The translations under genes and the position numbers were made by a program. From Saccharicrinis sp965230625 (GTDB taxonomy: Bacteria > Bacteroidota > Bacteroidia > Bacteroidales > Marinilabiliaceae): a stretch of DNA of 64,000 nt. Shown here piece by piece: positions 1-10,400 of this stretch (the stretch's first letter is position 1; every line of letters starts with the position of its first letter). The notes under the pieces were generated by a model. The model was not told the DNA's origin. It ran no database searches and saw nothing but the letters and a program-made list of their open reading frames with translations. The stretch covers positions 1 through 64,000 of the forward strand of contig CBDDLL010000002.1 in the NCBI GenBank assembly GCA_965230625.1. The letters run 5' to 3'.

Positions 1-830
1 TTTATACCTGTTATCAGTACATCTTGGTCTCCATCTGCATCAACATCGCTAAAAGCAGCTGCACTTCCGTGAACTCCCTGAAGCGAATTACTTTCCATTA
101 TCTCGAAATTTCCATTGCCATCATTTTGATATAACTTAGCTGTATACTCATAGTTATCTGCTAATCCAGTTATCAATACATCTTTATCATCATCTCCATC
201 AATATCGGCAAAATTAACAGTTCCTCTTGCTACTCCTTTAAACAGTGTATTACTCAAACTAAAATTACCTTTACCGTTATTTAAATAAAGATTTGCAGTA
301 CTATTAAAAATCCCATTCAATCCAGTAATTAAAACATCCTGGTCGTTATCACCATCAACATCAGCAAAAGCTAAGGATCCAAAATCCACTCCATTAAAAA
401 TAGTATTCTTCTTCAATGAAAAACTTGCTCTTCCATTATTTAAATATAATTCAGCTGAAGGATTAAAATTTTGAGGTGTTATACCTACAATTAATACATC
501 CTGATCTCCATCTGAATCTATATCGGCAAAATCAATTGCACTTCTTACTAAACCTTTAATTGGGGTGTGAAGAGGAACATAAGTTCCTGACCTTGAATTA
601 CGATAGAGATAAACTGAACTTTTAGTACCATTATAATGACAAAAGAATAAATCTTCGTCATTATCACCATCAAAATCAACGAAGGTGGCCGCTACCTCAA
701 TAGCTGCTCCAAAATTACCAGCCTCGGTTGAAATGGTTTGATTTTCAAATTCTATTTTTTGAGCTGATGTTGAATAAGCTATAAGTAACAACATCAGACT
801 GATATATTGTTTTATTGTAAATAATTTCAT
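1..830 (-). CDS. Secreted FG-GAP/VCBS-repeat protein (3' part outside window)
   Basis: Reading the minus strand from the ATG at 830 gives an uninterrupted frame of about 276 codons that runs off the left edge. It begins with a signal peptide (a hydrophobic stretch ending SAQ) followed by repeated blocks of the form FADIDSDGDQDVLI, about one every 60 residues, each preceded by LYLNNG or YQNDGNG. These Asp-rich loops are the calcium-binding FG-GAP/VCBS signature of beta-propeller proteins on the cell surface or outside the cell. The C-terminus is not visible; a T9SS sorting domain would be expected in this phylum but cannot be checked. It lies 35 bp downstream of the ceramidase gene on the same strand, so the two may be co-transcribed. 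The ligand is unknown. Confidence 0.85.
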   Translation of the reverse strand, partial: MKLFTIKQYISLMLLLIAYSTSAQKIEFENQTISTEAGNFGAAIEVAATFVDFDGDNDEDLFFCHYNGTKSSVYLYRNSRSGTYVPLHTPIKGLVRSAIDFADIDSDGDQDVLIVGITPQNFNPSAELYLNNGRASFSLKKNTIFNGVDFGSLAFADVDGDNDQDVLITGLNGIFNSTANLYLNNGKGNFSLSNTLFKGVARGTVNFADIDGDDDKDVLITGLADNYEYTAKLYQNDGNGNFEIMESNSLQGVHGSAAAFSDVDADGDQDVLITGI

Positions 831-864
831 GATAATATTTAATTATTAGAGGTTTTACATTAAT

Positions 865-2856
865 TTATTCCACATAAAAACTTCTGCTTAACCCAGAGTA
901 ATCCGTTAATCGTCCTGAACGTTTCCATTTCCCCGAATGCAGAATTCGATAATATCCAGCTTGTGCATCTTCCGGAATATTCCATTCTATTGTTATATGT
1001 GACCTATCTGTTCCTATCCTACTCCATGTAAGTTTTGTTACAGGATCACGGTCCTCATATTCAATTTCCCACTCGTTCCCATTCCACCTTTCTATGCTTA
1101 AATATGTGCTGTTAGTTTTTAAGTCATTATTTGGATGTGCTCCCCAAAAAATAACCTTTACTTTACTACCCTTAGTATAAAAGCTCTCAACATCCATTTT
1201 TAAATCTCCAAACTTTACACCAGATGGAACACCATCTTTAATAACAGTTACTGTAGCATCAGAAGGCGCTGTTTTGTTTGGAACTGTTGGTTCTGCATAT
1301 GGCCAGGGATTAGATGATGGATCAACCAATTTAATAGCTAATCTTTCAAACTCTTGACGGTAAGCTGCTAGCGTCCATGGTCCAAAGTGCGTACTTGCTC
1401 CTTCGTATTGTTGACTCTTATACTCCTCTCTTGTAGTTACATAACCTGCATAAGCATCTGAATAACCAGCAAAAACAGTTTCAGTTATTCCTGTTCCATT
1501 AACTGACATTACTGTAGCTTGAACCCTTCTCCCTGACATAACTGTAAATTCGGCTGGTACAGCTAAAATTCCTAATTGCCCAATCTTCATTAATGTTATA
1601 GGTAAAATTTTGGGTGTAGCCGGATTTGCATCATTATTTCCGACATAAAAGAAAGGTGCAATCGGTTTTTCAGCATGACAACCACTTGAATCTTTTGTAA
1701 TTCCTTCTCTACTAATACCGCTTCTTCCATCCTCAGCTCCAGCTTTAAAAGATTCACCCAATGCAGCTCGACAGGTATTTTGTCTTATACCATTAGTAAA
1801 TTTTGGGTCGATCGAAATATTAGAAAAATCATTATACCTTGAAACCACTTTAATTGAACCAGTTAACTGGAGATTAGCAGAATTATATAACGATAAAGCT
1901 TTATCATACTGTCGTATTCCAATAATATTAGCACTTTCTTCTTCGTTCTTACCTGGTCCAGTTGCATCCTGATAAATTTCATCTTCAGGAGGCATATTTA
2001 GGTTAGGCGACATATCACCTGCATTTGTATTTGCAAAAGCAGCAACAAACGATCCTGTTTCATCGTACGTTGATTTTTTTAACCTCTCGAACTTTAAAGC
2101 TGCATAACCCTTATTATCAGAACTATTATGCTCATAATTATTCGATAAACTTGTAGGATGCACTGCAAACCATGAAATCATTCCAACTTCTTTATCGCCT
2201 TGGATAAACTTTAACACCTTCATTTCATTATCAATATTGGTGTCATATTTACTTTTATCTATATTTAAATCATAAGCCTCTGGTGAACGGTTGATATTCG
2301 CATCATTTAGCTCTCCTTTATTGTAATAGATTCGTCCCGCAGCCAAGTTATTGTGTGCCCTTACAATTGCATTAAAAATACCTTCAACTAAATTATTAAA
2401 ATTGGTTCGCCAATATCCACCAGTTGCTGTATTATACAAGTTATAATGTGAAAAACCTCCAGCAGCAACATGTGTATGAGTTGCACTAATTATTACATTA
2501 TCATCATTATATAGCGTACCAAAGTTTTCTTGAAGCAATTCCATTACCGCTTCATTCACTGATTGAAACATACCTCCTTTATCTATAACAACAAAGACTG
2601 CCGGACTACCATTAGGCTCTTGAATAATAAAAGCACGTGCATACTGCCTGTCCCGTATCCCTTTATTGCGATGTAAAAGTTCGGCATATCCAAAAAAGTT
2701 AGTTTCTGCTATTTGTCCGGTTATATCGTAAATACCTACTCCAATCAAATAATTATTTTTTTGAGCTAAACATTCCTGATTAAAGAAAACAGGAAGCAGC
2801 AAAAGAAGCACAATAGCAACTATTTTTTGTTCATTAATGAAGAGTTTTGAAAACAT
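865..2856 (-). CDS. Secreted neutral/alkaline ceramidase
   Basis: 663 aa. Neutral ceramidases hydrolyse the amide bond of ceramide to sphingosine and fatty acid with a zinc-activated Ser mechanism. Visible family marks: signal peptide (1-31), the N-terminal GVGIYDITG motif (39-47), the ATHTH zinc-ligand motif (125-129), AVHPTS with a second His (H233), the SSDNKGYA block (about 245-252) and the GDMSPN motif (280-285) whose Ser283 is the expected nucleophile. The catalytic domain (PF04734 type) spans about 35-510 and the Ig-like C-terminal domain (PF17048 type) about 515-660. Length fits the family. The signal peptide suggests periplasmic, surface or secreted action. It is followed by the FG-GAP gene on the same strand. 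The substrate could be the organism's own sphingolipids or environmental ones; the sequence does not decide. Confidence 0.9.
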   Translation of the reverse strand: MFSKLFINEQKIVAIVLLLLLPVFFNQECLAQKNNYLIGVGIYDITGQIAETNFFGYAELLHRNKGIRDRQYARAFIIQEPNGSPAVFVVIDKGGMFQSVNEAVMELLQENFGTLYNDDNVIISATHTHVAAGGFSHYNLYNTATGGYWRTNFNNLVEGIFNAIVRAHNNLAAGRIYYNKGELNDANINRSPEAYDLNIDKSKYDTNIDNEMKVLKFIQGDKEVGMISWFAVHPTSLSNNYEHNSSDNKGYAALKFERLKKSTYDETGSFVAAFANTNAGDMSPNLNMPPEDEIYQDATGPGKNEEESANIIGIRQYDKALSLYNSANLQLTGSIKVVSRYNDFSNISIDPKFTNGIRQNTCRAALGESFKAGAEDGRSGISREGITKDSSGCHAEKPIAPFFYVGNNDANPATPKILPITLMKIGQLGILAVPAEFTVMSGRRVQATVMSVNGTGITETVFAGYSDAYAGYVTTREEYKSQQYEGASTHFGPWTLAAYRQEFERLAIKLVDPSSNPWPYAEPTVPNKTAPSDATVTVIKDGVPSGVKFGDLKMDVESFYTKGSKVKVIFWGAHPNNDLKTNSTYLSIERWNGNEWEIEYEDRDPVTKLTWSRIGTDRSHITIEWNIPEDAQAGYYRILHSGKWKRSGRLTDYSGLSRSFYVE

Positions 2857-3408
2857 AGTTTTTAATTGTTGTTAATAAATAGCTGTTGTTGTAATTTAAA
2901 TTTTATACCATGCTGTAAGAAGTACCAAACAGACATAATAATCCTATTATCATTAATGCTTCATTAAAAGATTAATGCATAAATAGTTACTCCTTAAAAC
3001 AACTGCTATTCTAGTTAGTAATTTAAGTTGTTATTAATAATTAAATTAAGGTTGAACATTTGCTATAGCGCGCTGCAAAAAATTCCAATACCTAAATTAC
3101 CCTACCAATATTAGTGACTGACTAACTAAAGGTTAAACAATTATAAACTTATGTTTAAATTAAGCAGAATACTTAACCTGATTGAAGATTAATTGAGAAT
3201 CTAATAATTGTCAACTAAATATTAATTGAAGAATATTATAAATGCTAGGATCTTCAATTATACATGTAAAACTTTTTTTGCACAAAAAATAGTATAACAC
3301 TAGATTACAAGACATTAAACCACATAATAAATACCATGCAACCGGACCACTAAAACATATTTTTTTGTATTAATTTCAAGTTAAAATCGATAAATAGTTT
3401 TGCAGAAA
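2857..3408. other. Intergenic region upstream of the ceramidase
   Basis: About 550 bp with no convincing reading frame on either strand. It is very AT-rich with scattered short direct and inverted repeats. I could not find a minus-strand TAnnTTTG box close to the ceramidase start. The protease terminator bounds it on the right. Confidence 0.5.
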
Positions 3409-3434
3409 AACAGCCCTAGTCAATCAGGGCTGTT
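3409..3434 (-). terminator. Terminator of the protease gene
   Basis: Inverted repeat AACAGCCCT / AGGGCTGTT with an 8-nt loop, 34 bp past the stop codon of the minus-strand protease. The U-tract on that strand is only partial. Confidence 0.7.
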
Positions 3435-3467
3435 TATTTATAAAAGTCTTAAAAAAATTATATCCTA

Positions 3468-5045
3468 TTAATTTTTAATAAATTTTAATTGTCTTCCTCC
3501 TGTTGTTTTTAGTATATAAATACCAGAATTTAGTTCAGAAACATCTAACACATTGCTCATGCCTTCTTTTACTGCATTTCCTAACAAATTGATTATTATA
3601 TATTTTTCACCATCAACAATTCCATTTATATGGAGATTATCTCTTACTGGATTTGGATACGCAGAAAACTCATTATTTATCATTTCTGCAGACTCAGTAC
3701 TTTCATAACATCCACCAGATTCTGCTTGAGCTCTGTTTTCCCAACATTGACTACATGCATAATATGGGTGAGATGAAGGGCAATTTCCTGATTGACCACC
3801 ACCACAAGAATTAGGACATGAACCACCACAATCAATACCTTGTTCATCTCCATTTTGAATTCCATCACTACACGAAGGCTCTGGCGTAGAACCACCTCTA
3901 ACTCCATTTGCTGGCATTAAACTACCTAAATCATTAATAATATCTGTATTCATAACACCACTGTTTTTACATCCTCCATAATGGTGTAAAGCAATAACAA
4001 GGTTATCCGAATAAGCAAGCACTGGAGAACCAGAACTACCTCCCTCGGTATCAGCAAAATACTCAACATCACCCCAGTTATCAAAACTTTCAACACTTGC
4101 ATAATCATTGGCTCTATCGTCCCATACCGAGATTTGTTTACCCTTTCCTCCTGGATGTTGTGGAATGTAAATTCTTTCTCCAATAGAAGGTGCTGCCGAC
4201 CTAAAGCTCAAATATCCATACTTACTGGAAAGATTACCTGACAATTTAATTAAAGCATAATCAAGGTTTGCATTTAATTTAACAACTGATCCTGTTCGTG
4301 CCTCAATTGTACCTCTACAAGAGAACCATCCACTACATTGAGTTTGGCAAGATGAGCCTTCGCCCATAAATTCATACTCTGTATTATAAGCATCTGAATT
4401 AGTTTCAATACAGTGTTCATTAGTCATTAAATGCCCCTCACTACCAATTAACCATCCTGTACAAGCACTGCTACCATTTATATATAAACGACTAACAGCT
4501 TTTGCCTTTTCATACATAGCAGTTCCTTCGTAACATTTAGCCCATTCTTTATCATCACTACCGCAAATTGATTTTAAAGATGTTGCAAACTTTTCTTCTA
4601 TTTCAGCAGGTGTAAAACCATAAGCAACCTTCTTAATGTCAAAACCATAATTACTGACCCGGACATTATTACTAATAAGTCTCACTACAGCCCTATCACT
4701 CCAAATTGACGAAGACCAGAACTCATTTATAACTTTACCTTCCTCATTTACCGCTTTACCATTTCCAGTATAAACTGCATAATCATCGGTATCAGGAGAA
4801 AAAACTTCTACATAGTCACCCTCAGCTAAATCGAAATTACTAAAGTAAATTTTTACATAAGCAGATCCCTCATTGAAAAATTCTTTTTCATAAACTACAC
4901 CAGTTTTACACTGGCAGTAGGGATGGTTCGTTGATTCATCTACGTCAAACTCATTACCAATTGCTATTGGAGCTTGCGCAAATACAAATCCTGATGTAAA
5001 TAAACACAATAAAAGTGTACTCAAAAAAAAGTTGAATTTTTTCAT
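3468..5045 (-). CDS. T9SS-secreted trypsin-like serine protease
   Basis: 525 aa. Signal peptide 1-23 (ends VFAQ). Residues about 35-145 look like a CUB-type beta domain. A chymotrypsin-fold domain follows at about 180-375: His211 in the TNEHC motif, Asp262 in LDYALI, and Ser338 in GSSGSP complete the catalytic triad. A Cys-rich linker CSDGIQNGDEQGIDCGGSC follows, then more cysteines, and a type A T9SS sorting domain at about 460-525 (YPNPVRDNL ... LNSGIYILKT ... KFIKN). The protein is therefore expected to cross the outer membrane and be released or lipid-anchored. The many cysteines suggest a disulfide-stabilised extracellular enzyme. Specificity cannot be read from the sequence. It has its own terminator and stands alone. 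Confidence 0.88.
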   Translation of the reverse strand: MKKFNFFLSTLLLCLFTSGFVFAQAPIAIGNEFDVDESTNHPYCQCKTGVVYEKEFFNEGSAYVKIYFSNFDLAEGDYVEVFSPDTDDYAVYTGNGKAVNEEGKVINEFWSSSIWSDRAVVRLISNNVRVSNYGFDIKKVAYGFTPAEIEEKFATSLKSICGSDDKEWAKCYEGTAMYEKAKAVSRLYINGSSACTGWLIGSEGHLMTNEHCIETNSDAYNTEYEFMGEGSSCQTQCSGWFSCRGTIEARTGSVVKLNANLDYALIKLSGNLSSKYGYLSFRSAAPSIGERIYIPQHPGGKGKQISVWDDRANDYASVESFDNWGDVEYFADTEGGSSGSPVLAYSDNLVIALHHYGGCKNSGVMNTDIINDLGSLMPANGVRGGSTPEPSCSDGIQNGDEQGIDCGGSCPNSCGGGQSGNCPSSHPYYACSQCWENRAQAESGGCYESTESAEMINNEFSAYPNPVRDNLHINGIVDGEKYIIINLLGNAVKEGMSNVLDVSELNSGIYILKTTGGRQLKFIKN

Positions 5046-5696
5046 GACAATTAGTTTTTAGAAGTTGATTTAAGTTCACTGAAAGACAGTCTTATCTACG
5101 AAAAATTCGAGAAGAATTAAGGTACATTTAATAATACCAATTAAGTATTATTTTCTAATATTAATTGCGGAATTCCATTCCCGAATATATCGGGATAATG
5201 CATGTGTTATAGTGTACTAAATCAACTTTTTGTTAAAGTTTAAGTAATATGAATTTAAAGATTGCTTTTCTCAAAACCAAATAACATATGTTAAATTTAT
5301 ATAACTTTAATACCCATTGACAAACAACCTTTTCAAGAGAAAAAAGAAATAAAAACACGGCCTCCCAGTAAAAAAAGAATTTGATTGAATACATAAAACC
5401 CAAAGAATTTTACAATATTTTATTACATAAATAACCTCTTATTTACATCTCTAAAAAACTACAATGATTTCTGATTTAACAACTACATTTTAATTTTGTT
5501 ATAAGTTTTATACGCTTAAAGTCTGCATAGAAAAAGAATTTCCTTTAACGTTATTTTATATTCAACATTAATATAATATCTTTCACACTATATAAAAGTA
5601 TATAACCTCTACCCTTAATCATTTTATCGTATACCCTTAAAACTATACAATACGTCTACCGAAGTACTCTTTATTTGCTTGGTTCAAGTATTGAAA
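5046..5696. other. Divergent intergenic region
   Basis: About 650 bp between the protease (minus) and the CPCC gene (plus). It is AT-rich and without a reading frame. The only clear structure is a small inverted repeat, CCCGA-atatat-CGGG, near 5181-5196. The promoter of the CPCC gene occupies its right end. Confidence 0.5.
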
Positions 5697-5727
5697 TTGC
5701 CATTTAAGCAAGGCTTTATTATATTTG
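5697..5727 (+). promoter_or_regulatory. Bacteroidota-type promoter of the CPCC gene
   Basis: TTG at 5697-5699, a 20-bp spacer, and TATATTTG at 5720-5727, matching the phylum -33/-7 pattern (TTTG...TAnnTTTG). The predicted transcription start falls almost on the ATG at 5734, so the mRNA may be leaderless or nearly so. Confidence 0.6.
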
Positions 5728-5733
5728 CGTTCA

Positions 5734-6006
5734 ATGAAAAAAATCGAGCTCAACGAATATTGCCCTTGTTGCGGATACAACACTTTTGATCCTAATAAAA
5801 GACTGGAAATGGAAATTTGCCAAATTTGTTATTGGGAAGATGATCCTTTACAGTTTAAAGATCCTGAACTTGAGTTTAGTTGTAATTTTGTTTCTTTAGT
5901 TCAGGCACAAAAAAACTTTGACGAAATTGGAGTTAGTGTTGCTGATATGAAAAGGTATTGCCGTAAAATTACTCCAAATGATAAGAGAAATCCTGAATGG
6001 GATTAA
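5734..6006 (+). CDS. Small CPCC cysteine-rich protein
   Basis: 90 aa from the ATG at 5734. A TTG nine bases upstream is in frame but would sit inside the -7 box, so ATG is preferred. The protein carries CPCCGY (near residues 10-15) and a second CQIC pair about 25 residues later followed by YWEDD, the hallmark of the CPCC family (PF14206 type). The four cysteines probably bind one zinc. The family is widespread in bacteria, often near toxin or immunity genes, but its function is unknown. Here it stands alone between a secreted protease and an L,D-transpeptidase gene. Confidence 0.85.
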   Translation: MKKIELNEYCPCCGYNTFDPNKRLEMEICQICYWEDDPLQFKDPELEFSCNFVSLVQAQKNFDEIGVSVADMKRYCRKITPNDKRNPEWD

Positions 6007-6190
6007 GAAGAAAAAGGGAGAATGGAAAAGGGAGAATGGAGAAAGGAAAAAAGCGAGAAAACATATTTAAAACAAAACACTAAATTCTTGTACAGTACTT
6101 TCTTTAATAATTTAAGGAATAGAATTTACATACAGAATATAACCAACTAAACAACAAAAACCTTACATTAACTTACTATATTAATCTATT

Positions 6191-6703
6191 ATGAAGATCG
6201 TTAAAATTATCTCCTTCATTCTCTGCTTATTTTTAGTTATATATTACTTTTTTCCTGAAGAAACATTAGATACTTCAAAGCCAATTGATAAACTCATCGT
6301 ACTTAAAAGTAAACGTAAGCTTACTGTATTTTCTAACGGAGAAAAACTTAAAACCTATACAATTTCGTTAGGCAGACAACCTAAAGGAAAAAAGCAATTT
6401 GAAGGTGATAGGAAAACTCCTGAAGGTACTTATTTTATTGACAGCAAAAATCCGAAATCTAAATACCATTTAAATCTTGGTATTTCGTACCCTAATAAAT
6501 CAGATATTTCCTATGCCACTCAACAAGAAAAAAGTCCTGGAGGATTGATTAAAATACACGGTATTAGAAATGGTTTTGGTTTTATAGGTAAATTCCATCG
6601 ATTCTTCGATTGGACACTGGGATGTATTGCCCTTACTAACCAAGAAGTTGAAGAACTATACTACAATGTTCGTATTGGAACTGAAATTGAGATTAAGCCG
6701 TAA
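6191..6703 (+). CDS. L,D-transpeptidase (YkuD family)
   Basis: 170 aa. An N-terminal membrane segment or signal (4-21) anchors or exports it to the periplasm. The YkuD domain covers about 33-169: His123 in the KIHG motif and the catalytic Cys145 in TLGCIAL give the HxG...(S/T)xGC signature of enzymes that cross-link peptidoglycan or attach lipoproteins to it through a Cys acyl-enzyme. Alanine replaces the usual Arg after GCI, which is seen in some members. Short direct repeats rich in GGGAGAATGG lie upstream (6016-6050) and similar ones just after the stop, probably slippage debris. Confidence 0.9.
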   Translation: MKIVKIISFILCLFLVIYYFFPEETLDTSKPIDKLIVLKSKRKLTVFSNGEKLKTYTISLGRQPKGKKQFEGDRKTPEGTYFIDSKNPKSKYHLNLGISYPNKSDISYATQQEKSPGGLIKIHGIRNGFGFIGKFHRFFDWTLGCIALTNQEVEELYYNVRIGTEIEIKP

Positions 6704-6863
6704 AAAACGGAGAAGGGAATACGGAGAAGGGAACACCACGGAAGAATGTGGCTTAAGCATAAAGGCAATGAATCAAATGTTTGCACATAACATTAATACT
6801 TACAAATAGCTATCTTATCTTTTTAAAACTCTAATTTTATCATTTAACCAAATTCATTTTACA

Positions 6864-7415
6864 TTATTTTAAACCATATTGACTTCGTTTTTCTTCATTC
6901 ATCTGCTCCCAGACCTTCTTATCTTCATAAAATTCATTTTCATCATCTGAGGGAGCATATTCAAATTGAATTGAAGATTCATAAGCATTTGTAATCCTTA
7001 CTATTTCTTTTTCTATAGAATAAGCATGTGCATAGTTGTCTTTTTTACTTTTGTCTTTTTCTTCAACTGAAACTCCAAAAATAATTTTTTCATCATAAGT
7101 AAATTTTAAAATTATGCTATTAATTTCTGGTTTCAAGTTATCTCCAATGTAAAAAGTAAATCCATGAATTCTGTTTATAACTCCACAATCAACAACTTCA
7201 CTTAAAGTATTAATAATTATTACCTTATCTTCAACTTCATATACTTCGTTCTTGTACACTCTAATTTCTTGCCCTGATCTATCTTCAATTTTATCACGAA
7301 AACTAAAGTATTCTAAAAATTTCTCTATTGTCTTCTTATCTCTATTTTTTGAGATAGCATATATATCGTAAAATGGCGGCATAACTTTTTTTTTATAATA
7401 TATATAGTATTTCAT
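6864..7415 (-). CDS. Hypothetical protein, 183 aa
   Basis: I do not recognise this protein. It has no signal peptide or membrane segment. It begins MKYYIYYKKKVMPPFYDIYA and is rich in Lys, Glu and aromatic residues, with alternating hydrophobic strands suggesting a small alpha/beta fold, and a charged C-terminal segment (YAPSDDENEFYEDKK). The reading frame is intact, and codon use resembles neighbouring genes. It follows the tricorn gene on the same strand but a strong hairpin terminator separates them, so it probably has its own promoter in the 7416-7424 or terminator region. No function is proposed. Confidence 0.65.
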   Translation of the reverse strand: MKYYIYYKKKVMPPFYDIYAISKNRDKKTIEKFLEYFSFRDKIEDRSGQEIRVYKNEVYEVEDKVIIINTLSEVVDCGVINRIHGFTFYIGDNLKPEINSIILKFTYDEKIIFGVSVEEKDKSKKDNYAHAYSIEKEIVRITNAYESSIQFEYAPSDDENEFYEDKKVWEQMNEEKRSQYGLK

Positions 7416-7424
7416 TTAAAGCAA

Positions 7425-7470
7425 ATCATCGGATGAAATATAAAGAAACTCTCTAAATTCATCCGATGAT
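7425..7470 (-). terminator. Hairpin terminator after the tricorn gene
   Basis: Perfect 13-bp inverted repeat ATCATCGGATGAA / TTCATCCGATGAT with a 20-nt loop, 26 bp past the stop of the minus-strand tricorn gene. Confidence 0.7.
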
Positions 7471-7495
7471 AATATAATAGTTAATATCTAACCAC

Positions 7496-10400
7496 CTATT
7501 TGTTATTAAGCCCCTTAGCAGATCTATCTTCTAATTTTGGCGCAGGAGTAATAAGGTGTTTATTATCTTTTACTTTCTTCATTACTTCCTCAACCACTTT
7601 TTCTATTTGTGGATCACGACCTTGCATTAGAATATTTGGATCGTCCCATATTTTGAAATCAGGTCTTACTCCTTCTCCTTCCCAAAACCAATGTCCGTCG
7701 TTATCATACAACCTTGCGCCAGGAACCGTAATTGAACCTCCATCAATTAACTTATGTCCTGTAGCTGGTCCAACCAAAATTCCTAATGTACGTTCTCCAA
7801 CAATTGGTCCGGCTTTTAACTCCTGGAATGCCCAAGGTAAACCATCACCTCCAGATCCTGCCCATCCGTTAATAAGCATTCCCATAGGACCCGTATTGGT
7901 TTTAACAGGATTGCGATGATCTTTACCATGTCGCCAATGCAAATGACAGTTTACAGGACGTTGTAAAAGTTCCATAAAGCGATCGGCCAATTGTCCTCCC
8001 CCATTAAAACGCTCATCTATAATAAATCCTTTCTTATCTAATTGTCCGTAATACATGCGTACCAATTCCATTTGTCCCTGGCTCGATGTATTCGACATAT
8101 AAATATAACCCAACTGGCCATTAGACAGTTTATCAACCATCTTCCTATTATTCTCTATCCACTCTAAATACCTTAGATTTCTTTCTCCTCCACTAGATAA
8201 ACATTTAACAATAACATCTTCTGCATCTTCTACTTTACCTGTTGATGATACTTTTAATAAAACTGTTTTTCCACTTAATCCCTCAAAAGCAGCATAAGGA
8301 TCTACTTTAGTATTTAAAGAAACACCATTTACTGAGTGAATATAATCACCTGCTTTTACTTTAACTCCTGGCTTATCAAATGGTGAGCGAACTTTAGTAT
8401 CCCACTCTGCTGGTTTAACAATTCTTTTTATTTTATAAAGTTTACCTGCTGTTTCCCAATCTATTCCTAAAAATCCTCCTCCAGTATAAGGTACTCTTTC
8501 TGTTTCACCACCACCACTATAAGTATGACCAGCACTTAACTCAGCCACTAAACTAAGTTGTAGATTATTAATATCCCACCTAGTACGTGCATCATCTACT
8601 AATTTGTAATACCTATCACGCATTGCTTCCCAATCAACACCTTGCATATTAGGATCATAAAAGAAATCGCGATGGCGACGCCAAGTATCCATAAAAATTT
8701 GCTTCCATTCCTCTTTAGGTATCCAACTCATCACCATATCCTTTGTTGGTATTGGTTTCTCTATTTTTTGGCCAGACGCAGGTTTTATAATTCCATATTT
8801 CCCTTTTACTTTTACCAACATAGATTTGCCATCGGAAGTTGGCTTTACAAAACTTATATCATCTATTACCTTTTTTTCTTCATCCTTTTTTAAATCCCAA
8901 AAGTAAAGAGATCTTGTTTTTCCTCCAGAACCTGTATTGGGATAACGTACATATACCAACTTATCTTTAAACGCAAGTAACCTTCCAATATTACCAGCTT
9001 TTACAGATAATATTTGTATTCTCGACTCTGCATTGGCAAAATCAATTTCTACATCCTTTCCATTATCCTTCTTATCCTTACCACCACTCTTTTCATCCTT
9101 TTCTCCATTTTTATCCTTACTTTCTTCTTTTTTATCTGCTTTTATGGTTATCGTATCGTTTTTTGCAGTAAATAATAACGGTATATCCTCTTTTAAAGCC
9201 ATGGAAGCAATTTGTGTTGAATTAGGATAAATCCATGTTCCATCACCTAGTGAAGAATATTCTGCCTTCATATTCCTTTTAGTGGTATAAAAAATATACT
9301 TCCCATCTTTGCTAAATACTGGATTAGAGTCATCATAAAATCCGTTTGTTAATTGGTGCTGAGTGCTCGTTTCAAGATTATATACCATAATGGCACCATT
9401 GGCATTTTCTTGTCCAAAACTATATGTTAACCACTTTGAATCAGGCGACCATGAAATTGGAAATCCAAACCTAGTCCAATGACCAAGATTCCAACTACTC
9501 TTAGCAACTGTTGTTATCTTACCATTTCCTACTTCAATTACCGATATTGTATTAGTTTCATCAACAAAGGCTATTTTTTTACTATCAGGCGACCAATATA
9601 ACTGATACCCAAAACCTTTTCCTCTATTAGTTAGTTTTTTAGGTGAATTCTGACTTTTAACATCCTGTAACCAGATTTCATATTCACCAGATTTGTCACT
9701 CCAATAAGCTATAGTTTTTCCATCAGGAGACCAAGAAGGGTTATGATCGAAAGCACCACTTGATTGTGAAAGGTTTAAAGTATAACCTTCCTTAACAGGA
9801 ACATTAAAGATTTCTCCTCGAGCTTCAAATACAATTCTCTTACCTTCTGGCCCAGCCGAAGCATTTGATATTGAACCCCCAACATTTTTTAACTTAGGGA
9901 TTTCAACAGATAAATCGCTTACAACATTTACATTAACCTTATTTGATTTTTTGGTTTCGGTATCCATTACAAATAAGTCACCACCCATCTCATAAACTAA
10001 CTCTTTTGTATTACCTGACAAGAATGATATATCAAAATCTTTATATGTTGTTACTTGAGTTTTTGATTGAGTTTTTGGATTATATTCCCAAACATTTAAA
10101 CGCATATTCTCATCTCGATCCGATAAAAAATAAACATTGTTTCCAACCCAGGCAGGCTTTCCATCATTAGCCTCATCTGTTGTTATACGTTTTGTTTTTT
10201 TAGTCTCAAAATCATATATAATAATGTCAGAAGTCAATCCTCCTCTATATCTTTTAAAAGGATAATTTTCAGTTATTTTAGTAATATAAACTAATTGTTT
10301 ACCATCAGAAGAAAAAGAAGCTAATTCTCCATAAGGAATATTTAATTCTTTTGGTAAACCTCCATCTTTATCTACTAAAAAAAACTTTTTTAATCTTCCC

